Assembly (NCBI GenBank): GCA_015499995.1 | Contig: JADNRV010000174.1 | Coordinates: 43,981-107,980 of the forward strand | DNA: 64,000 nt | Reading direction: 5' to 3' | Source: Flammula alnicola | Taxonomy: Eukaryota; Basidiomycota; Agaricomycetes; Agaricales; Strophariaceae | Shown here: piece by piece, positions 22,220 to 33,200 of the stretch | How positions within the stretch are numbered: the first letter of the stretch is position 1 | Layout of the letters: each line of letters starts with the position of its first letter | Translations under genes and position numbers: made by a program | Notes under the pieces: model-generated | Database searches by the model: none | The model's input: the letters and a program-made list of their open reading frames with translations, nothing else | Told to the model about the DNA's origin: nothing

Positions 22220-23955
22220 TAAAGGACCCAAGCCGATAACACCAGATTCGGCATCATCAATGATAACAACTGTGGGCGCATTTGCTGATTATTGTCCCGA
22301 TAAGTTACGGAATTGAACACACCATTGATGATGCATGCATGGTGTGGATGGCTCCAACCAAGATATACGTCGTGAGGGCCCGGTCGCTTTCTTTGTTATA
22401 CTCTAACTCAGACTGATCAGTCAAAAGGTCTTCCTAGGACCGCGGTGCTGAATTCCTACTCCCATTCAATGTATCCACTTCATCTAGGACCATTATTATG
22501 CCTTTCTTCGTTGGCATCGCACTGACTGGCCTTTCAGCTGGCAGCCCGATCTCTATCGAGGTTATATCTAACGAAGAGGAGAATTACACCCATTCTTTTC
22601 AAAAAAAAATCCTCGATTCGACCAATTTGGTGTCGACATTCGAAAAAATCGCCAGCTCCATTCCAGTACCGTTCGCTTGGCCAGTCAGCTTGTCTCTCCC
22701 ATCCTTCCTCAGCGATGAAGAGCGTAAGGCAACCGCCAAAGCAGCCCAGACTGTTCCTGCCTTTTCCAAAATCGTGTGGACTGTGGACAACATCCACATT
22801 GTCTTGACGGTTGCGTTGAACAAAGTGCCTTATCCACCACAGAATGAGCTGGCGCTGGAGATTGGCCCCGATGCGGCTAGTGTACGCTTGATTAGTACGC
22901 TGGTAGAGGAGGACATCCGCGAGACCACCATCGAGAAGGAAATTATCATCAGGGATATCGGGTCCTCTGATCTCATCGCACAACTTGTGGACCCAGCTCT
23001 GGCAGCACTGAAGGAACTCCCCACCCAGGCCAGATCGGACAAGTACAATGTCATTGTCGATGACCCGTGCTTGAAACGCGTCGTCATCCTCAACTCTTCC
23101 CCTAATGTCGTCTCATCCCTCGTCGAACAGCTCAAAGCCAAATTCCGAGAAAATTCACCTCCTGTGGAAATTCTGGTGGAGAGTAACTTCGCCAAGTATG
23201 CAGCTGCCCGCTCTCTCCGTCAATACACGGCGTCGCACAGCGACCATTTTGTCTTCAATGTCAATCCCCTCCGTGTGGGCATCGTCAAAGCTGATGGGTT
23301 CGTCTCGACCGTGATGGAGCGATCCTTGAGTCTCCCGCACAGAAAAAGGGCCAGTTTCACGACGTCCAAAGACTATCAGGAGACCGCCACGATCAAGGTT
23401 GTGGTCGGAATACCCCCGAAAGCGGCAGACAACACTGTCATTGCGGAACTTGTCCTGAAGGGCCTGACTCCTCGCCCCAAAGGCGTTCCCCGGATAAAGG
23501 TTACTTTCGACGTGGAACAGATGGGGAAGACGCGGATAATTGCAAAGGAGATTGTGGAGAACGGTGCCGCAGCAGGGTCAACTGCGTCTATTGAGCTGAA
23601 GGATATTATTGGAGATACAATGACCGGGCGCGATGTGGACAATACTTACGCAATTTTTCAAGATTTTATACTTGGTAAGGCGGCCCAGGATGATGCGGCG
23701 GAGGAGTCTGAAGCTCGGTGGACAGGGAAAAAAGTGCAGGGCGACTTGCCAGAGTGAACTGTAAATTGAATGGCTGGCATCGAGACCGTTGGTATTAGTT
23801 CTAGCACTGCAATATATTTCCATCAGTTATGTATTCAGAGAGCGCACAAATATCACTTTGTACCAGTACATGAAAAAAAAAAAAGAGACCGTGCGATATC
23901 TGAGGTTACCGCAAAGCACAAGGATGGTACGCACGAGCTCCACAACCCATAACCA
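22220..23955 (+). repeat. inverted segmental duplication, arm 1 inner part
   Basis: Matches 35283-36964 inverted, covering the promoter, the whole Hsp70-like gene and about 190 bp beyond its stop (including the ATATCACTTTGTAC block). Arm 1 has about 50 bp after the stop that arm 2 lacks. Confidence 0.88.
22498..23757 (+). CDS. truncated Hsp70-like protein, copy 1
   Basis: A single-exon gene of 419 residues. Residues about 155-240 resemble the end of an Hsp70 ATPase domain: IAQLVDPALAALKELP (compare the helix before the phosphate-2 region), VVILNSSPN in place of VVLVGGSSR, then a helix and YAAARSL in place of AVAYGAA. Residues about 255-360 resemble the Hsp70 beta-sandwich substrate-binding domain: PLRVGIVKADGFVSTVMERS, FTTSKDYQETATIKVVVG, LKGLTPRPKGVPRIKVTFDV. 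The N-terminal ATPase half, with its Asp-Leu-Gly-Thr loop, is absent or unrecognisable, and the GG of the adenosine motif is gone. ATP-driven chaperone cycling is therefore unlikely; it may be a peptide-binding scaffold. Both duplicated copies stay open and nearly identical, which argues for selection or recent origin. Confidence 0.72.
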   Translation: MPFFVGIALTGLSAGSPISIEVISNEEENYTHSFQKKILDSTNLVSTFEKIASSIPVPFAWPVSLSLPSFLSDEERKATAKAAQTVPAFSKIVWTVDNIHIVLTVALNKVPYPPQNELALEIGPDAASVRLISTLVEEDIRETTIEKEIIIRDIGSSDLIAQLVDPALAALKELPTQARSDKYNVIVDDPCLKRVVILNSSPNVVSSLVEQLKAKFRENSPPVEILVESNFAKYAAARSLRQYTASHSDHFVFNVNPLRVGIVKADGFVSTVMERSLSLPHRKRASFTTSKDYQETATIKVVVGIPPKAADNTVIAELVLKGLTPRPKGVPRIKVTFDVEQMGKTRIIAKEIVENGAAAGSTASIELKDIIGDTMTGRDVDNTYAIFQDFILGKAAQDDAAEESEARWTGKKVQGDLPE

Positions 23956-24440
23956 ACTGTTGGCGGGGGAGCATCAAAAAGACCAACACAACATTTACGA
24001 CTACTTAGCTTCAAGGTACACGTTTAGATGAGAATATATACAAAGACCCCCTGAAATTCTACCCACTTCGCTTCGTCAAGCTGAAGGAGAAAGAGGACTT
24101 GGGCCGAGATTCAGCCGTGATCTCGAAGAAGCAATTCCGGATCGCGTGAAGTGACGTTGGCATATATTGTGATGACTTACGACGTGGGCGGGTTCGGATC
24201 TAGAAAGAGGAAAGAACGCTTCCATACAGAAGGGCCCATCCCCTCCTTGAGGAATGTGGACCGACTTTTCGGAGACTCGGCATATGCGGAGAAGGTCCCG
24301 AGAGAGCCAGCTGCAGGGGAGACCCTCAAAGATGGAACTGGCCATGTGCGGCACGAGTCGTTCGTATGACCCGTTTTGCTACTTAATAGTACTTAATGTT
24401 TAACGTTTAACGTTTAACCCTAGAAATATTTGGCCACGAC
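23956..24440 (+). other. junction with stray first exon of repeat family
   Basis: At 24188-24240 the frame GGFGSRKRKERFHTEGP repeats the first-exon motif of the Pro/Ser-rich family. It is fused to unrelated sequence and runs open to 24369. Its orientation (plus) is opposite to the adjacent copy B. This looks like a rearrangement scar. The rest shows nothing recognisable. Confidence 0.5.
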
Positions 24441-27400
24441 CCGGTGACCGCTTCGGGATCTAAAATAGTTATTCCCTCTCAGCGTTCTATACGACCCAGC
24501 AGCAACATCAATAAGAGCTACAAATCGCGCAAGTATGCCAATAACGGCGTCTCCTATGTCAAGTGCGCTGCGAGTCCGTCGACAGGAGTATAGCGCCCGC
24601 TTCATAGCAGTTAGCCATCGACTGAGTTAGCTTGGCTTCGAGGTTCACGTTGCCCAGGCAACCTAGGCATAACGGGAATCTGCACCGGCGATTTCCGGGT
24701 CCACCTTCATAGATGGATATTCCAGGGGAGAAATAGCCACGTTAGCTCTCGGCGGAGACAGAAACGGCATAGACAAAGACGAGAATCACGATCGTTTCAC
24801 AGGAGGGCGGCGGTGCGGCGTAATGTGTATGCTGAGTGGCACTGGAGAGGACTTTCTTGGGAGTAGGGGGGCCACAAACGGAGGCTGTGAAGGAGGAGGC
24901 ATAACATCTTCCTCAGGTACCTCAGGCGTCGGAAGCTCGACGTGCAGGGAAGGAAGAGCAAGTATCGACACCTGCTGTACGACTTTGACCGCCTGGACCC
25001 AAAGCAGGAGTAGTGGTAGTTTGATCATCTGCACGGGCACCACCCTTCGTACCTCCATGAAGAAGCTAACGCAGGATGCGGCTGCGGCTGCAGCTGCACC
25101 AGATACTGCATAGCCGGTCCCGAAAGGTGATTGCGAGGTTGAATTGCGGGTGCAGCAGCGCTAGCGGGGTAGATAGAAGGTTGTGATGAAAGCGATTGTG
25201 GTGTTAACGAGAACAGATGTGAAGGCTGTGATAAGCGGTGATGTTAACAGCTGCGCCGCGGAGGGTCTAGTGGAACGACAGGATAGCTCAGTGACGTTGT
25301 CGAGGTTGATAAGAAAATGAAGAACTGATGTTGTTGTTAGGGAATCTAGCGATGAGGAGACCACCGAAATTCTCATATTGCTTGAGGAAATCTTCGAATT
25401 GAGAGCTGATGAAAAAAACCACCGGTCAGCTTGATGCATGGCTGGGAAAAGAGACAGCGCAGATGAAAAGGAAGGAAAGAACGAACCTCGCGCATTACTT
25501 TACCATACCCAACATACTCCCAAGCGGCACCTTTGCTCGATCCACTAAGGAATGTTCAATATAATCCGACTTGAAAGCTCGAAGCTTGTTGAAGTGTGGT
25601 GTGCGGCGGCATGCGCTTGTTCCGCTGCCAAGGACACGCGAACTTGAAGGAGCACGGGTGATTCTGGCAGTTCACGGACGGATAACCCGGATAACCCGGT
25701 AGATCATAGACGGATAACCTGGTGGAGGCGTAGACGGAATCGGCCCAGAGAGGAGACATAGGCGGGGTTCGATTTGGAGGTGTATGAGGAGTTGCGGCCG
25801 GATCGATAGCTGCTTGTGGCAGCGGATGGGCGGTGGATGTTGATGTGGCTGGTGTTGATGATGCGCGTTCAATCGATGGTGGCACACCACCCCTTACATC
25901 GTCGGCACGGCAGCTCCACCGCCACCAGTCGAACCCTGACTCTCATCTGCAGTAGCAGATGCAGAGGTAGACGACCTGGCAGCGGCAGCGCCCTGCGCAC
26001 GTGGCGCCGCAGAGCTCGACGCAGGCTCAGGATGCGGCTGCCCCAGATGCTGCGCAGTTGGGTCCTCGGAAAGTGATCGGTGATTGAGAAGTGGACGGGA
26101 GAGGAGAGGAAGTCGGGCTCGTCGTTGATGTTGATGAAGGAGCAGTGGTAGCTGGGTCAGTAGCAGGTGTTGATGAACTGAGAGGAACGACTGTAGAGAT
26201 TGATAAGGAATGAACGATGGCGGAACTAGAGGACGCAGCAGCGGTCTTGCTTGTTATTGAAGAATCCGCCGGTGATGAGCTTTGAGATGGAGACGATGAA
26301 TTAAAATCGACGAAAATGAAGTTTAAAAGTAAATAAGGACGAGAAGAGAAATACATGAAATTCAAAGAACCGTGGTAGCATTCGAACCACGAGAGAGAAG
26401 GGGCGAAAAGGTACAAAAGACGACAGAACGTACCATCAGTAGTCCTCGACTAACACAGCAATGCTGCTTGAGAGGTCTTCGAATTCAACTCTGATGAAAA
26501 AAGAGTCTGCGTAAGGACGATGGGTAATGACAAGGAAGAGAGAGAGAAGCACCAAGAACGATATCAAGAACGAACCTTGGCTACTCGAACTCTCGCCTAT
26601 TCCCAATACACTCCTTAGCGGCGCCTTTGCTCGACCCAGCAGTGGAATGCTGAACGTGAACCGGCTTGAAGGGAGATGTTATCCCCCAATTGCACTCGTC
26701 GAATTGAGGGGTGGCACTGGAGGTAGAGAAAGCACACTGTCATCGATAAAGGAGGGTAAAGGTGTCCAGTAAGAATTCTGCGGATGTCGAACCTTGCTGC
26801 TTCGCAGGCGACCTAGGCGTGATGGGTGTCTGCACTGGCGATTTCTGGATAGGAGATGAAACGATAATAGCATACAATTCCTCCACCTTCATAGATGGAT
26901 ATTCCGGTGGAGGCGTAACTGGAATAGGTCTTGGGGAGACAGAGGCGGCATAAGCGAGGACGAGAATCACGAGCGTTTCGCAGGAGGGTGGCGCTGCGGC
27001 GTAACGTGTATGCTGAGTGGAGAGGACTTCTTGGGAGCAAGGGCCAAAATCGGAGGCTGTGAAGGAGAAGGCATAACAGCTTCCTGAGGCATCTCAGGCG
27101 TCGGAGGCTCGATGTGCAGGGAAGGAGAAGCAGGTGTCGACACCTCCTATATGACTTTAACCGCCTCCTGATTCCCTGATTTCGCTTTCTCGACCTCTGC
27201 AGCGTCAGCTGGACCCAAAGCCGGAGTAGCGGTAGCTTGATTATCTGCACCAGTACCATCCTTCGCACCTCCATCCCGACCCGCCAAACTCCCATCCACA
27301 ACACCAGCAGCACTGGAGCAAGTGGTCGATACTGCATCCCGTGTAGGAGGCCTCGCAGCCCCTGATGCCCATCCTACATAATCCCATCACAACGGTGAAG

Positions 27401-28080
27401 AAGCTAACGCAGGATGCGGCTGCGACTGCGGCTGCTCCAGATGCTGCGCAGCCGGGTCCTGAAAGGTGATTGGGAGGTCGAGGTTGCAGCAGCAGCAGCG
27501 CTAGTTGGGTAGGTAGAAGGTTGTGATGATAGCGATTGTGGTGTTAACGACAACAATGACGTGGTTGACGTGAAGGCTTTGATAAGTGGGGATCTTGATG
27601 TTGACGGCTGCGGGGTGGAGGGTCTAGTGGAACGACAGGAGAGCTTGAATTGAGAGCCGATGAAAAGAACAACCGTCAGCATGGTGCATGGCTGGGAAAA
27701 GAGATAGCGCAGACGATAAGGAAGGAAAGAACGAACCTTGCGCATTACTCTGCCATAACCAGCATATACTCCCAAGCGGCACCTTCGCTCGATCCACCAA
27801 TGGAGTGCCCAACGTAATCTGACGCTATCATAGACTAGAAGTCTGGTGTGCGGCCGTGTTGGGGTACTCAATCGTCGAAAGACGAGGGTAAAGAAGGCTT
27901 GTTCCTAGCATCTGTCGACGTGGCTGCGGTGTCGAAACCTGCTGCTGGCGGGGACACGCGAACTTGAAGAGGCACGGGTGATTCTGATAGATTCACGCAC
28001 GGACAACCCAGTAGAGCATAGACGAATAACCTGGTGGAGGCGTAGATGGATCGCAGGCGAAGTAGGCGGTAAGGCCTCCC
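24440..28080 (-). pseudogene. Pro/Ser-rich repeat-family gene, copy B (degenerate)
   Basis: A minus-strand relic made of at least two and a half modules. Each has Ser/Thr-rich sequence (STPATDPATTAPSSTSTTSP), an Ala-rich stretch (CAASGAAAS), a Pro-rich motif (TPPPGYPSM or TPPPEYPSMKVEE) and a splice-like FEDLSS/FEDFLK exon. It runs parallel to copy A (shared stretch GGGGTGGCACTGGAGG at 26709 and 12942). The MGGFGSRKRK first exon is missing at its right end. Stops and frame slips interrupt every module. I cannot give a function. The modular repetition suggests growth by unequal crossing over. Confidence 0.5.
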
Positions 28081-28081
28081 A

Positions 28082-29668
28082 GTGAAAACCGACTATTCCG
28101 CGCGGAGCTGCAAATATCGGCGGCGGAAGACAAATTCGGAGATGATCCGCTTCAATCCGAGATTTCCTGCCCTCTCTTGGCGGCGATATCATTCTGAGCA
28201 TTTCCGCATTTCATTCAAAACTTCTTTCACAGAGTCGACCGGACTTGTCAGTGCCCCAAGGTTCTATCCATTCCCCATGTATTTCTACGAAGTGGACAAC
28301 CATCAGGAGTTGGATTTCGGCATCACATCAGTCGGCCGGGCCGCGAATTATTCCCAATTACGTCCCTACCGACACGTACTGGTGAGTATCGACCTCAAGG
28401 CAGGCTGTAAGTCTCTTACACATCTCCTTTATGGATCTCTTCGTGTTTTTTCATCGTTCGTGAGGTGAATTTTCATCGAGATTTGGGCCTCATAAATCCT
28501 CCCCGACCCACCGTCTGCATATGCGGTAACTGACACCATGTTCCACAGGAAACGACAGGATCGAGAACCAGCTGGAGAGGGACCGTCTTATGGCGAAGAA
28601 CGAGGTAAAGATGTTGCTGCTGGGAGCTGTAGAGCCGGGCAAGGTTCGTTTTCTTCATTCATTTCACCCTTTCCCCTTCAATTTCTCCAGTCCCTTCGTT
28701 CTTTTTCGCGGCCTTTCATTTCATGTTGCTAAATTTATCTATTAGCCTATAGTCGACAGTCCTGAAGTTGATAAGGTAGATCCACAAGGACTCTGTGCGA
28801 GACTCGTACAAGGAAATCATCCACTTTAACACCATCCAGTCCATGCGGTATGTCAAGAATTGGCCTACTACCTGTTTCTGCTCTTGCTTACAAGATACCT
28901 ATTGGGCTATCCTCGAAGCGATGCCCCAGCTGGATCTCACTCTCCCCCCTAACACGACGCCCGCCGCACAATCATCCTCTCAATGTGGCGGCGTTCGTGT
29001 TTTTGGTCAGTTTGAGCGAGTACGATCAGATGCTTGTACGTCCGATTTTCGTTTCCAAAAATATATCTCATAGGCTCACTTCTTTTCCACTTAGCATCGT
29101 ATGCAAGAGGCTCTTACCCTCTTTGCCTCGATATGGAACTCACGGTGGTTCATCAAGACATCACTCGGACGTTCTCTATTTCTTCTGTATCAAAACACCT
29201 CTAGGCTCTAAATCCGTACCCCACCTCGCAAAGATCCTCTTCCTGAACAAGATCGATCTCTTCGGCTAGAAGCTGCAACGCTCGCCTCTCGATTTCTTCG
29301 CCTACCAGGGTGGCAACAACTACGACGCCGCATGCGACTACCTCCTCCACTGCTTCATCAGCCTCAACCAGAGCGCCGCCGCGAAACAGATGTATGCGTA
29401 TTATATGTACGCGACGGATACCCAGTAGATCAAGTGTATGTTTTGCTTTCTTTCCTTGTTATGTACATCTGGTTAGGAGTATGTGAGCTGACGGTTTCCT
29501 TTGCTCTTTTCTTTTTTTTTTTGCGTGCTCTTTCCGGTCCCATATCCTGTCTTGTCGTCCTCGCTGCGCCCTTGTCACCGTCGCCCTTGTCGCTCTATAG
29601 TCGTCCTGAGCGCTATCCAAGATATCCTTCTGCAATTACGCCTTCAGAATGTGGATTGCTGTAAATAA
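28082..29668 (+). pseudogene. G-protein alpha subunit pseudogene
   Basis: Remnant of a heterotrimeric G-protein alpha gene, normally a GTP switch coupling membrane receptors to effectors. From 28549 the exons read NDRIENQLERDRLMAKNEVK, then MLLLGAVEPGK (normal GAGESGK, so the P-loop is damaged), STVLKLIR-stop-IHKDSVRDSYKEI and LEAMPQLDLTLP. After NDARRTIIL the sequence jumps to NVAAFVFLVSLSEYDQML. Most of the helical domain and switches I and II are therefore missing. Further on come EALTLFASIWNSRWFIKTS, FLNKIDLF-stop, YQGGNNYDAACDYLL, SLNQSAAAKQMYAYY, a stop in place of the second Gln of TDTQQIK, and LSAIQDILLQLRLQNVDCCK with TAA at 29666-29668. Three in-frame stops plus the deletion show it cannot work. 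The segment 28082-28548 may contain an upstream exon but was not identified. Confidence 0.85.
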
Positions 29669-30265
29669 GAGCGGCATTTTCTTGACGGGGTCATGAGCAT
29701 GTGGTTCTGTCCGTTGGTATGTCTCTCTCGCCACTTGACATTCCCTTATTATGTGTTCAAGTTCCCTTAGTCAGACTAATGGCTGTCATTGTCGTCGTCA
29801 CTCTGTGCCCACACTGCATCTCTCGTTTTCGTGCGTCGTCGTATTCGTGTTGTGTGCGTGTTAATTTGTTGGTTGAGTCTTCGGTTCAGAGCTTTTTATG
29901 ATATGCTACCCAATTACCCTCCATTTTTACGTGCATCAGCGTACTCGACACCATGCTAGAAGAACAAGTTGGGTCAAATGACTTCGTGCGAATGAGATCG
30001 CTAAGCACATTTGAATACACGGACAGTGAGAGGCTTACCATCTTCTCAGAACCCTTGTTACTACCGATATGGGGTAGACTCGACTACCTCATGATCAACG
30101 CGTCTATTTTGAACGCGACGACTTATGCTCTGCTGCTATCCCCTTAGAGGGCACAAGAACTTGAAGGAGGAAGAGTAATTTAAACGAAGTCGGCTGGACT
30201 CAGGCTGAGGTGATACGCGTTTTTATGCATATGACAGATCATCTTTATTAAATAAATACATATCT
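29669..30265. other. intergenic between G-alpha relic and protease gene
   Basis: AT-moderate sequence with a short plus-strand frame (29953-30147) that resembles nothing known. No repeat or RNA gene seen. Confidence 0.35.
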
Positions 30266-33200
30266 CTACTTGGCCTTCTTGACCGGGGCAACAGCGTGCG
30301 AAGTATGGTTCACCAAACGCATCATAACTAAAAATAGCCCCCGCTCATACTCGGTCCCCCCCCAACAGACCGTAACTTAGTCTTACTGCTCAGCAGCCAT
30401 AAGAACAAATAACTACCTCTTCTTAGTATATTCCTATTAGAGTAGTTGATCCTCCCATTGAAATGAACATACAGGAAAGCTGTTAACACAAAATTAAGTC
30501 TCCGAGTCATTGCAACAGGCGAGTTAGAAAGGATCTTCATTTGCAGCATCATGCGGTACTCATAGCATGGCATCAATATTAACCAATCAGTGGCACATCC
30601 TTGCAGTCCATCAAGTCATACCAATGAGCAATGCTAGGTAATGCTTGCCAAAAGGCCGAAGAGTATGGAAAGCTGGACTATCTTGGGACTATCAAGCCTC
30701 CAAAGGCATTGTCAAATACATCAGTGAGTGATGCTGCAGTTTGTTGATCCACCCATGTTATATTTATCTTGTCGGTGCCTCGGAAACCTACTTATGAGCC
30801 GTTGTAGAGAGCGACATAGGCGGCGAGCCATATGACGTAGTGTGCAACGCATTTGCCACAAAGTCACGTGTGGCAAAGCAGTTGCATCAAATTCCCACCT
30901 TGCCACGCACTGGCATGAGCTCATCTTTCCTACCCCATTTTTATTGTAGCGCTCCATCCAAGTACTGGTATTATACAAAAATTGGTAGATAGCTTCTCTA
31001 GTACAGTTTAAACGATGACACGCTGGAAAATAATCCATCCTGTGATTTTAAGCTGAGGTATTAACCGTGCGCTTGCGAACAACTTCAAAACAGGCTTAGC
31101 CTGCACTCAAGAGAAGTGACTGTCTCACAAGAGTTATTATGCTCCTCTATGGTAATAAGAAATTTTAGAAGCTCTAAAGATCATATCACATAATGAAAAT
31201 CTCTCAAAGTAAATTATGACCAGCTCTCTTTATTGTAGTCTGCTCAGTGACTGGGCGGAACAAGCTGCATACGGCATTGAGAAGTGAAAGTCTCGCACAA
31301 AATATACCCATAGAATATGCATTAGTTGATTCCTATGGAATATAAAAGATGACAATTAAATTGTACTGATACTAGAGTAAGCTAAAATGAATGTATATCT
31401 CCAATGACTCAAAAATTAGCCAATTTCTCTCATGAGAGGCCCCTCAATGATCTCAATATTTACACGGAAGATATATATTTATGCTCTGTACTACATCAGC
31501 AAACCTGGGGGACGCGGCAGAGCGCTGCCGAGCGCTATATAGTGCCATAGTCTCATAGCATAGGGTACCGAATCTGTAGTGTTACGTAGCGTTCTCACGT
31601 TTATATATAGATGGGGCAGCGGCACTATGGATTGCTATGTAGCATCACATCACCTCTTCACAGTAGTATGCTGGGCTTCCTCTGCAGGGCCTTTTGCACT
31701 CAATCATGGCATATTAGACTTGCAGTTCTCGAGATGATAGCTAACAGTGTAACATTATATTTGAACTACCGAATACATATTTAAATACTAGCCTACATAG
31801 TCAACGCGGCAGCCGTGGGGTTAGTATATCAGTCAAGACCACCAGCGCGCTCATTATCGCGGCACCACTGAGCAACGCCGATATGGGGTGTGTTCGTGCG
31901 GTGTTGGTGTGTTGTTCTGGCTGCGGTGGCCATTTAGGCATAGATGGGCGGTGCCAGTGGTCGGTTGGGTGTCGAGCGTCACACATTAGCGCAGAAGAGA
32001 GAGGGCGAGGGAATTGCCTCGAGCCCTGCCTGCTGCTGAAAATGGGGATTGGGGGTCAGCTACATCATACAAAGTAGGTTCCCATGTACCTGGTGGCTCT
32101 CCCTCGTCACCGGGCCCTATCGCGTCGCCGCTGCACTGTTTTGGGGGTGTTGGGGGTATCGTCACGCCGTTTCGGTAGCCAGAGTGGCGGTTTTTGCATG
32201 AAAAGTGGATATTGGGGGTTAGCAGCGATGTAGGGGGGTGGGTTGCCGCTTACCCGGCGGCCTTCTTCCTCCTCCTCATGCCCCTTCTACCTCCGCTCAG
32301 GGTACTCGACTCAGACAAGCCCTGGCGCGAGCCGATGTCTGTGCGACAGGTTTTGCGTTGCCAGCGTGACTTTGCGCAGTTGCGGTAAGACTGAGGTTGA
32401 TATTTGCGGGACGGAGTTGTTGCACCGCCGTCGAACGTGAGGCAGGGCAGGCACGAACGCAGTAGGCGGTGGAGCGAGTGGGCCTGGCATCAGCGTGGCA
32501 ACGACCCGGTGAACTGCTTGACGAGGTCTACACCATCCGTTGTCAGTAATGCTATAGCGAAGAATGAAACTGGGAAGGGGTTTGGGGTCACTGCATTCGG
32601 TGGCCGTGTGGCTTGCTGGTGACCCGCAGTTACGACGATGAGCCATCGTCATTTCTCGTGCGTTTCTGGGGTTCCTCGTGGCTTTCGTAGGGGCGACATG
32701 GTGGGCTGGGGCCGAGATCCACGTCCACAGTGACGGGAGGAGTTCGGCAATGGGTTGTTCAACCAGCTGCGAGAGGCAGAGGCCGTCGTCTCAAGCCCTG
32801 TTGTCTGCAAAAAGGGTGTAGGTGGGTGAGTAGGGGCGAAAGAGAAATAGCGAAATGACGCACAACATTGAATGCTGCACGTCATTTCGTAACACACCAT
32901 GTGGTCTCCCCACCCAGGACTCCCCTTACGTCTCAATACCTTCCAATGTCGGCTAGCATCCCTTGAAAAGGGAAGGAGCTGGTAATGTTGCGTTGCCCAG
33001 TGGCGAAGTGACAGCAATCCCGGCTCCACATCCCTCTCAGAGGGGAGGGGCACATGGGTTGAGGTGTGAATGGTGGTCTGGGGTGCTGTGGTAGAGGTGA
33101 TGGTGGGCGGAAGGGCGGGGCGACGACGGTGGTGAGGTGGTGGGAGTAAGCAAGAGACATCGAAATTTCGCCCAAGTCCAAATTTACATTTATGAACATC

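Noticed and set aside
14701..22221. Reading the outer CAGCGAC repeats and the inner GGGCGCG repeats as two separate transposons
   Set aside because: They are one continuous TIR on the left side; they look separate on the right only because the 1.16-kb element is inserted between them.
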